DNA from: Asterias amurensis
Lineage: Eukaryota > Echinodermata > Asteroidea > Forcipulatida > Asteriidae
NCBI RefSeq assembly: GCF_032118995.1
Contig: NC_092661.1
Coordinates: forward strand, 12,586,494 to 12,650,493
Length of the DNA stretch: 64,000 nt
Direction: 5' to 3'
The position numbers were made by a program, and so were the translations under genes. Below the pieces are notes generated by a model. That model was given only the letters and a program-made list of their open reading frames with translations, ran no database searches and was not told the DNA's origin. Every line of letters starts with the position of its first letter. The stretch's first letter is position 1. Shown here one piece after another: positions 23,935 through 32,600 of the stretch.

Positions 23935-24067
23935 ACCGCTTTGGGTTGTTTTTTTAATTTTTCGCTGAATACATGAATTTTTTTTTACAGGAACCATCTA
24001 TAAAAACATTATTTATGATTCTACACACCTAAATTGCGTACACGGTGAGCCAGTGTGGGCCTTTAAT
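23935..24067. mobile_element. Right-end fragment of the element at 47994-49001
   Basis: The stretch containing ACCATCTATAAAAACATTAT and TTTATGATTCTACAC, ending GTGAGCCAGTGTGGGCCTTT, is nearly identical to 48918-48998. The left part of the element is absent. Confidence 0.65.
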
Positions 24068-24506
24068 GACCTGTCACAGATGCGATAATGTCAATTGTTT
24101 TTCACTTGCAATAGCACTTAAATTATGCTTTTAATATTACTTCAGATATTTGTTTACTTTTTTAATTTCTGTACCAAAATCTTTCAATTACAGCCTTTCA
24201 ACCAACCGCAGCGACATTATTTACAGTATGTTTTTTTATTTGATGATACACCTGACGTTGTTAACTCATCCAAGGAATACTATACAATAATCGATGCGTT
24301 GTTGATTTCACAGCGTGAATTCTTGCCATGGAAACTAGCGAGCAAGATTTTCACCAGCAGTTTTTCTGTCATGGCTGTATGAACAAATAGAAATGGCCGA
24401 TCTACACTTGGACTTGCGACTTGCGGCCAAATTAATATGGCCTAACTATAATTATCATAAGCCAACAACCCGAGTCAAGACTCTACGCGTAGCAATTTGT
24501 ATTAAT
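24068..24506. other. Gene-less stretch
   Basis: An 85-codon frame (24125-24382) is Phe/Leu-rich, with no motif and no splice context. Nothing else was recognised. Confidence 0.35.
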
Positions 24507-24892
24507 TTAAAGGCACCTGGAAATAGGATTTTTTTCTTTTAAACATAAGAGTATATGTTTATTAACAATAAAACAATTTTTTGAGTAATTGTTTGTCACG
24601 ATTTATATGTTAAAAAAATTAATAAAGTGCTTGGGGGGGTTGACTCCGCCTACCCCTTTTGTGACGTAGGAAAAGGAAGACTTTGCCTCGATCAAACATA
24701 GACCGGCCCCCTCGATGCGTAGATAAACACACGTGCAAAAGTACATGTAATTCTAAGACGTGAGTTTGTACGCTGCGAAAAAAAAAATTTCTGGCATTTT
24801 TCCGGCAATGCCGACCAGGTGTATTGCTGCTGGATGCAGCAAAACAACTAAAAGATGGGGTCAGTCTTCATCTGTTTCCTGCAGATCCCAAG
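24507..24892 (+). pseudogene. Relic of a THAP-domain DNA transposon gene, frameshifted
   Basis: An ATG at 24808 opens a peptide starting MPTRCIAAGC, the start of a THAP (C2CH zinc finger) DNA-binding domain, where the two cysteines are the first zinc ligands. One extra A at about 24850-24853 shifts the frame. In the shifted frame the next residues read DGVSLHLFPADPK, the conserved THAP core. After 24892 the sequence changes abruptly to a family 2 element fragment, so the later Cys and His ligands are missing. The segment begins after a TTAA (24507-24510). THAP domains occur in P-element-type transposases and in host factors; the truncated setting argues for a transposon relic. Confidence 0.65.
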
Positions 24893-25012
24893 TATTGTTT
24901 TAATGTTTTCTCAAAAAGTAAAGCAATTCATGGAATAATATTTCAAGAGAAGTTTTTTACCATTACCTTTTGTAAACCCTGTAAGTTATTTGTAAATCTG
25001 TGAACTTTAACC
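24893..25012. mobile_element. Family 2 element fragment
   Basis: The stretch TTTTAATGTTTTCTCAAAAA to TTTGTAAATCTGTGAAC is nearly identical to the right halves of 62817-63198 and 47831-49187. The terminal repeat itself is missing. Confidence 0.65.
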
Positions 25013-26247
25013 GTATTTTTCGTATACGTGTATCATAATTTTTTATTATTGCTGTGCGTAGTAGATTTACAATGAAACCGGGCACCTTGTTTGCGATTTA
25101 AAAAAAAACACAGAAAACGCTAGTCAAACCAAAGTCACTGTAGGCCTAATACCTCTCTCTAAAATGATACCTAAAATGATAACCGTGTACTAACGAAACC
25201 ATTAAGTTCTTAGTGTTAGTTTTCTGGGTGAAACAAAAGCTAAAACAATCGTTTTGACCTAGCCATTTAAAGACCAATGGCAATCAGTAAACAATGATAT
25301 GTGACAAGTACAGGTTATGCTTTACCTCCATTTGAAATCAGTAGGGGTTGAAGAGTATTAAACACAGAGAAGCAGTGACGTCATCCACTGGTTACCCCAA
25401 CTGCAGAGAAAGCACGACTTTGATGGGGCCGACCTTCGGGGTTATTCGTTGAAATTATTACGAGGCTTTATGTTGTTGGTTATTACTTAGCCTATCATAC
25501 AAAAGTTCTCAAAAAGTATAAACCATCACCCACTGTTTATGAAATGCATGAAACTGTATCAACACTCCACCATTCTGTATCCAATGTGCGTGTATACTGG
25601 GATGCCACATTTTTGTTAAAATGGTTTTTTGTTCGCCAAGAACAAGAACATCTTAAAACACAGAGCCAACTTGAAACAAAACCATCCACGTGTACCCTAA
25701 AATGAATTTTATTGCGCCAAGGAATATTACCCTAAAACATCAAAAATCGCAGCAACTATAGTCCACCATTCAAAAGACACAACTCTTTGGCGCTGTCTAA
25801 TAGAACACAAACTAGGACACCAAGGTTGATCACAGAAATCAATGTAGACGACCACCAGTTATTTTAACCGTGAAATGTCTATGGATTTTAGGTGTTTGAA
25901 ACGTGGAGTAACAGGTTGTTTTCGAAAGCGATAGCTGCCTGCTATACATGTATAGTCAATGCCATTGACAAGTGTACATACAGGCTATCTAGGCAATACC
26001 ACCTTCTGAAACAAGGACTGGGTTGCTAAGAGATGACTTTGGACTGGTGGTTGACGAAAAAAGGGGGGGGGGTATTTATTGTAAAAACAAATTCCCAAAC
26101 TAACTCTGAGAGTATTTTAAAAAAAAAACTCTTAAAAGAGTTTTTTGTTTACTTCAAGTTTCTAGTTGTAGGCTTTAACACGTACAAACTAACTACAATA
26201 TATACCACCCCCCCTCCTATTATAATGATATCTACGCACTCTTGAGC
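25013..26247. other. Upstream region of gene A, no other gene seen
   Basis: It is AT-rich and unique within the window. A G-run lies at 26065-26073 and a C-rich run at 26207-26214. No exon-like frame was supported. Confidence 0.35.
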
Positions 26248-26290
26248 GATATACGTCACGCGTGGATTCGAGCAATCCATCATTTCAACT
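26248..26290 (+). promoter_or_regulatory. Putative core promoter of gene A
   Basis: A GATATAC box at 26248-26254 lies 34 bases before the A of an initiator-like TCATTTC at 26280-26286. The paralogue B has GATATTAC at 46842 and TCATTTC at 46875 with almost the same spacing, although the sequence between is diverged. Conserved spacing is the reason for calling it; no transcript start is known. Confidence 0.35.
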
Positions 26291-26332
26291 GCCGAGTCGA
26301 GATAGACTGGTTGTGAAAAGACACACACAAAA

Positions 26333-26656
26333 ATGACTACATCTTTCACCTTTGCGATACTTGCATGGGTGTTCCTGGGAGTATCAGCAGCGACTGGGGA
26401 TAGTTGCAGCCTGGCTGAGTCCCCTAGGGTCCTGCCTGATCGATACCAAGAACTGAAGAGTTCCTCGTGCCCGGACCAATCAAAAAGCTCAGTTCGGATC
26501 AAGTGTATGGTTTTTTGCCCGAGGCACACTCAACAACAGCTCAACTCAACCAAGCAAGATGACCCACAAGAAGCCAACCCACCCACTGAAGAAAAGACGA
26601 CGGTAACCAAGACAGAACAAGAAACACCAACAACCGAAACATCAGCGACTGAACGA
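26333..26656 (+). CDS. Gene A exon 1: signal peptide and degenerate PAN domain
   Basis: 108 codons, ending in phase 0 at a strong donor (ACGA then GTAAGT, GT at 26657). Residues 1-22 are a hydrophobic signal peptide. Cys25, Cys58 and Cys62 sit at exactly the same residue numbers as in paralogue B. After RH(64-65) a 36-nucleotide in-frame stretch present in B is absent, removing the two cysteines of the PAN core. Residues about 75-108 are rich in Thr, Glu and Pro, a likely extended, possibly O-glycosylated stalk. Confidence 0.8.
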
Positions 26657-29600
26657 GTAAGTTTTTTTTATTAGGGGCCCCCGCCGTCCTTTTCCAAGAC
26701 ATAATTATAGAGTCCTCGAAAAAAAGGTGTTTCAGAACGCAACATACGAAGTTGGAGCAAAAGAAATCAAAACAATGTGGAGACTTGAAACACTGAGGTA
26801 TTATATAAAACACGTCCACACATGTGCAGCTTTACAGTGAGAATATTATTTCACTGAAGTGTAGATTAAGGAATGTTTACACAGTGAATTGCGACACACA
26901 GATGTGTGGACTTGCGGGAGTGCCCGATGGGGCATTTCACACAATTTGATCTAGATCTGCCAGCCTGCAGGTTATTTTATGAAATAATAGGTATCCGAGT
27001 ATAATCTTATTCGAAGTAAAAAGTGTGGTTGTACTTTTGTGTACGAAGATGACACATTTTGAATAAAAGATATTTGTGTGTGTTGCAATTAAGGATTATT
27101 ATTCTCCTGCGTGGACATTTCGCTTCCGATGTTCGGCGGTATCTCAAAAACGCGACCATATTTTTCAGATGTTCATTTGATTGTATACTTCTAATTTAGG
27201 ATTAAAACAATCGAACGGTTCCAGGAACAAAAAGTACACTTTGCCTTTAAATTTGATGTCATTGTTTAATTTTGAATATTACCTTTTAAGAAAAAGATCA
27301 GAGGCATGCTGAAAATCACGTCCAGGTTTGTGCTGAAATGTTTTAAATATGGGTATAAAACAGAGCATTTGAGGACCAACTATTCAGCTGATTTTTTTCG
27401 GCCAACAACAGAGCAATCTTATTTGCATGTTCATATTATTATATACTGACACTTTAGCAGGTGACAATGCGAGTATCTGTACCGGCGTAATTGTGGGTGT
27501 TGTCCCCATAGTTGTGTGTTTCCAGAAATAACACGGTCTGCAGAAAGTCTAGTCAAAAGAGGGCGCTTATCGTTGACAACTCCCAATGAGTTTTTAGAAG
27601 GCAGGCATCGATTAGTAAAACACTCAAGCTTCACTTCGACGATAGCTCAAGACCAAATTGAATAACCTTGAATTACTGTTGGATAACTGGCTCTCTAATT
27701 AATAGGGGGCAAATTAATTAGGCTTTTGTGAAGAACCCAAGTTCTTACGTGTATGGGCTTATACTAATGGGCGACTTATAGGGATGCTAGGTTGCGGCAG
27801 TAGACTTTCCAGGTAACAATGTTCATAGACCTTTACTACTCGGACGTGCGCTGTGGGCGTTGAATGAAGTATATGCTGGTCTACCTAGCGCCCCCTGAGT
27901 TTGATCACTATCTAGACCAGCATGCACCTCATTCAACAGTTAGCGCTTGCGCAACAGGTATTAATTTGCAAAAAGGGCTAATAGACATGAGCATGCGCAC
28001 TCTGCAGAGAACATTTTACCTGGTATGTCTGCTGCCACCAAGCGTCCAAAGTCCCCCATTGACTTTGTTCCATGTATGTCTCTAGGTCACCACAGTTTCA
28101 TTGGAACTTTCAACACAAGCACCCGACACTACTTCAGCAAAAACAGGTAGGAAATGGGGCTAAGTGTTTACAACCGTTTTAAATCATCGTCGTTGTTACC
28201 ATGTCATGTCGTTTGTGTTGTAACGGTGAACCGTAGATCTCAACAAAACATCATTTTATATCCCAAAGCTTGTCCAACTCGAAAGCAATCAAATTACACA
28301 ATTCTGTCATTCTAAATATTGTTAGCTGTTTATCTAGGGTTACCCGTGTCTGCTTTACTTAAATTTTCAAAACGTAAAATTTTAGCAGCTATGTGAGCCA
28401 AGCTGGCTAGGGATTAATTTTACGTTGCCAAATTTGACAATATTAAGCTCAAATTAGAAATCAGTATTGGCACATTCACAAAAGAAATGTTTTTCTAACG
28501 AAATATCTACACAAATAAATTTTAAAACAAAGCACGAAGTAATTATGACGACTGAACATCATGCTTTTAATAATATGTTCGAACCAATATTTCGATTTGC
28601 ATGATCCAGAAATCCACTGCCCCCAACGGTTTACTTGTGCTTTGCTTTACACAAAGCTTTGCGGTTGGATGTTTGTAGTGCCAATGAAATGAAGGATGTG
28701 CGGGAACGATTTGGGGAGGGGCAACTTTGTGTCAGATTAATTTAATTATCGCTGCAGTTGTGAATCTTATCCAATGCGGATAGTTGCCCAACAAAAATCA
28801 ATGGTTGTGTTTTAAGTCTCAAGTAAAAATTAAACAGATTTCGGCATTAAAAAAATACGATTGGTATCATGCAGGATCAGTAAACAAATCAATCGCAATC
28901 GTTAAGGACATCGGCAATGAATTCTATAGTATCGAATAAGATTGAATTTATTATTCGATCTTCAATATTGTACTTTATACTCCAGTCGATACTGAAGGTC
29001 CTATAGTGAACTGCCCCCCAGATGTGTTCGGCTTTACCAACGACAGCAATACTCATGCTATGGTTCAGTGGTATGCGTATTATGAATATGCGCATTATGA
29101 ATATGCGTATGACTATGAAGATGGATATCGTCACCAAGTCACATGCATGGACGATGCCGAAGGGATAACTGTCCAATCAGATGACTTCTTCAAAGTGGGT
29201 ACCACCAACGTCACGTGTACGGCGTCGGATGCTGCTGGTAACTCTGGAAGCTGTACATTCCTAGTTACTGTCACAGGTTTGTAAGAACACCAATGATAAC
29301 TTAACGAAATATAATCAAGCATTTTTCTGTGTAGTTGGAACATCCAACCAACTTGTTCGTTTCACATTATGGTTCGTACCAAGTGTGTTAAGTGTGCATA
29401 GCGGGTTAATTGCCACTTAGCAATATGAACATGAATTATGGTAAACAATGTTGTTGTTTCTTAGCATGTTTATCTTAGTCTTGTTGTGAATGATGAATTA
29501 AACCAATGGATGAAAAGTGGATTGTCTCGTGGTTGGTTTATACCACTTCACCAAAGTAAAAAAAAAAAAACGCAGCTTCTGCCGTCGATTTCTTGACAAA

Positions 29601-32600
29601 ATGAAAAGCGTAAAAAACACATCCATAGCAGCGTTTCAGAGTTCTCAACCCCTGGATTTGAACATTCATAACTCAACCTATTGAGGTAGCGTATTTCTAT
29701 GGTGGCCCCGAAGGGACATCGCATAACGCAAACGTGTGCGCACACGTATGCAATGTCGTGAAACAAATCGCGAATATATGCGCACACGTATACAATATCG
29801 TGAAACAATTCGCGAATATGTGCGCACACGTATGCAATGTCGTGAAACAAATCGCGAATATGTGCGCACACGTATGCAATCTCGTGAACCAAATCGTGAA
29901 TATGTGCGCACACGTATGCAATTTCGTGAACCAAATCGTGAATATGTGCGCACACGAGTGCGATTTGTTTTGCAATGTCGTGAATTTTATTGCATACCAT
30001 GTTGCATACCATTAGGATGATGTCATAGTTGTGGATAATTTGATACCGATCTAGGGAGTACTGTGGCGCTACAGCAGGCTCCCTCTGTAAAGCATGTGTA
30101 TACACAGGAACTTGGCACCAGGCCAAGGACGACCACACGCCTCGCTTGCCTCACAACAAAGACTACTGCTGCAATGACTACCGCTTATCTCACTGTTGGA
30201 AAGAAACCCCCCAGATCATTAGACATTTTATTCAAAGGTATGCAACATGGTATGCAATTAAATTCACGACATCGCAAATAATATTCGCAGACGTGTGCGC
30301 ACATATTCGCGAATTGTTTCACGACATTGCATACGTGTGCGCACATATTCGCGAATTGTTTCACGACATTGCATACGTGTGCGCACATATTTGCGAATTG
30401 TTTCACGACATTGCATACGTGTGCGCACATATTCGCGAATTGTTTCACGACATTGCATTCGTGTGCGCACATATTTGCGAATTGTTTCACGACATTGCAT
30501 ACGTATGCGCACACGTTTGCGATATGCGATGTCCCTTCAGGGCCACCATATATTTCTGTACTTATTTTCTCAAAATGTAAGTTTCCGGGTTAGGTTGTTT
30601 TCCCTTTTAGGGCTAAGCGGCGAGCCAGTTTGCAACTTGAGTCGCCACGGTATCGAAATTGGCGCCATAGTCTACCATCAGGCAACTGCAAAGAACATGT
30701 TATTTTTTAGCAATCATTTTCAGAAAAAAACACATGTTAAAATAAAACGCGAATTAATTAGGACGACTTAAATATTATTGGAAGCTTTGAAAAAACAGCT
30801 CTAGGCCAAACATGACAAAGTTTCGATTCGTATGACCTGGAATTCCCCCCCCCCCCAAAAAAAAAAAAAAAAAAAAAACATCGGAAAAAAACAAACATCA
30901 AACGGTCTAGGGCCTCGCCTTAACAAAGCTTGGTTGTGGGTGTTTTTTTGTCACGTGAATATCGCAACAGTCGCAAGTATGACGTCAGACGTGGTTGGTT
31001 ACAAGAAATAAGGTGTGTGTGTGTGTGTCCAATTCAAAGACGTTATTACAGAGTAAACTGATTCCGCCCATTGCTTCGGACCAGTAAACCTTTTGAAAAC
31101 AATAATTAATCAATCTCAATATCATTAAGAGAGATTATCATCACATGGTGTTATCGTAAACCTTTACTATATCATATTTCCATTACAATTTCATATTTCC
31201 AAAATGCAAAGCGGGTTGGAAACGGGGCTTAGTGTTTATAACCGTTTTAAATCATTGTCGTTGTTACCATGTTATGTCGTTTGTGTTGTAACGGTGAACC
31301 GTAGATCTAAACAAAACATTTGAAAACATCATTATTTATCCTAAAGCTTGTCCAATTCGGAAGCAATAAAATTACATAATTCTGCCATTCTAAATATTGT
31401 TAGCTGTTTGTCTAGTTACCCGTGTCTGCTTTACTTAGTTTTACAGAACGTAAAATTTTAGCAGCTATGTGCGCCAAGCTGGCTAGGGATTAATTTTACG
31501 TTGCCAAATTGACCACACTAGGCTCAAATTAGAAATCAGTATTGGCACATTCACAAAAGAAATGTTTTTTTTTTTAACGAAATTTTTGCACAAATCAATT
31601 TCAAAACAAAACAAAGCACGAAATAATTATGACGACTGAACATCAAGCTTTTAATAATATCTTCGAACCAATATTTCGATTTGCATGATCCGGAAATCCA
31701 CTGCCCCCAACGGTTCACTTGTGCTTCGCTTTACACAAAGCTTTGCGGTTGGATGTTTGTAGTGCCAATGAAATGAAGGATGTGCGGGAACGATTTGGGG
31801 AGGGGCAACTTTGTCTCAGATTAATTTAATTATCGCTGCAGTTGTGAATCATATCCAATGCGGATAGTTGCCCAACAAAAATCAATGGGTGTGTTTTAAG
31901 TTTCAAACAAAAATTAAACAGATTTCGGCATTAAAAAAATACGATTGGTATCATGCTGGATCAGTAATCAAATCAATCGCAATGTTAATGTTAAGGACAT
32001 CGGCAATGAATTCTATAGTATCAAACAAGATTGAATTTATTATTCAATCTTCAATATTGTACTTTATACTCCAGTCGATACTGAAGGTCCTATAGTGAAC
32101 TGCCCCCCAGATGTGTTCGGCTTGACCAACGACAGCAATACTCCTGGTATGGTTCAGTGGTATGCGTATTATGACTATGCGTATGACTATGAAGATGGAT
32201 ATCGTCACCAAGTCACATGCATGGACGATGCCGAAGGGATAACTGTCCAAGCAGATGACTTCTTCAAAGTGGGTACCACCAACGTCACGTGTACGGCGTC
32301 GGATGCTGCCGGTAACCCTGGACAATGTACATTCATAGTGACTGTCACAGGTTTGTAAGAAAGTTATTGCTCTTTGAAATAAATGAAACCAGGCGTTTTT
32401 CTGTGTAGTTGAACTATCGAACATGTTCAGACCTAACATTTTGAATGTGCATTATAGCCGGTTAATTACCATAAAAGCAAAATAAACATAAAACATGGAT
32501 ACAATACTACCACTTAACTATTATCAAACACAAGCGCGGCGTCTGCCATTAAATTATTGACAAAATTGACAAAAACGTAAAATTCACATCCTGAGAGCAG

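Noticed and set aside
28889..29176. Minus-strand frame rich in IFIVIRIFI opposite the HYR exon (also at 32044-32439 and 61277-61498)
   Set aside because: It is the complement of the Tyr-rich loop in the real plus-strand HYR exons.
29734..30530. CRISPR-like regular repeats
   Set aside because: The repeats are head-to-tail without unique spacers, mirrored at the other end, and the DNA is eukaryotic. A foldback-type element explains them.
29548..30771. Long overlapping frames on both strands with repeated CAHV-N-V-K or RTRMQCRET motifs
   Set aside because: The 42-base repeat period equals 14 codons, so several frames stay open automatically. There is no start, splice or family support.
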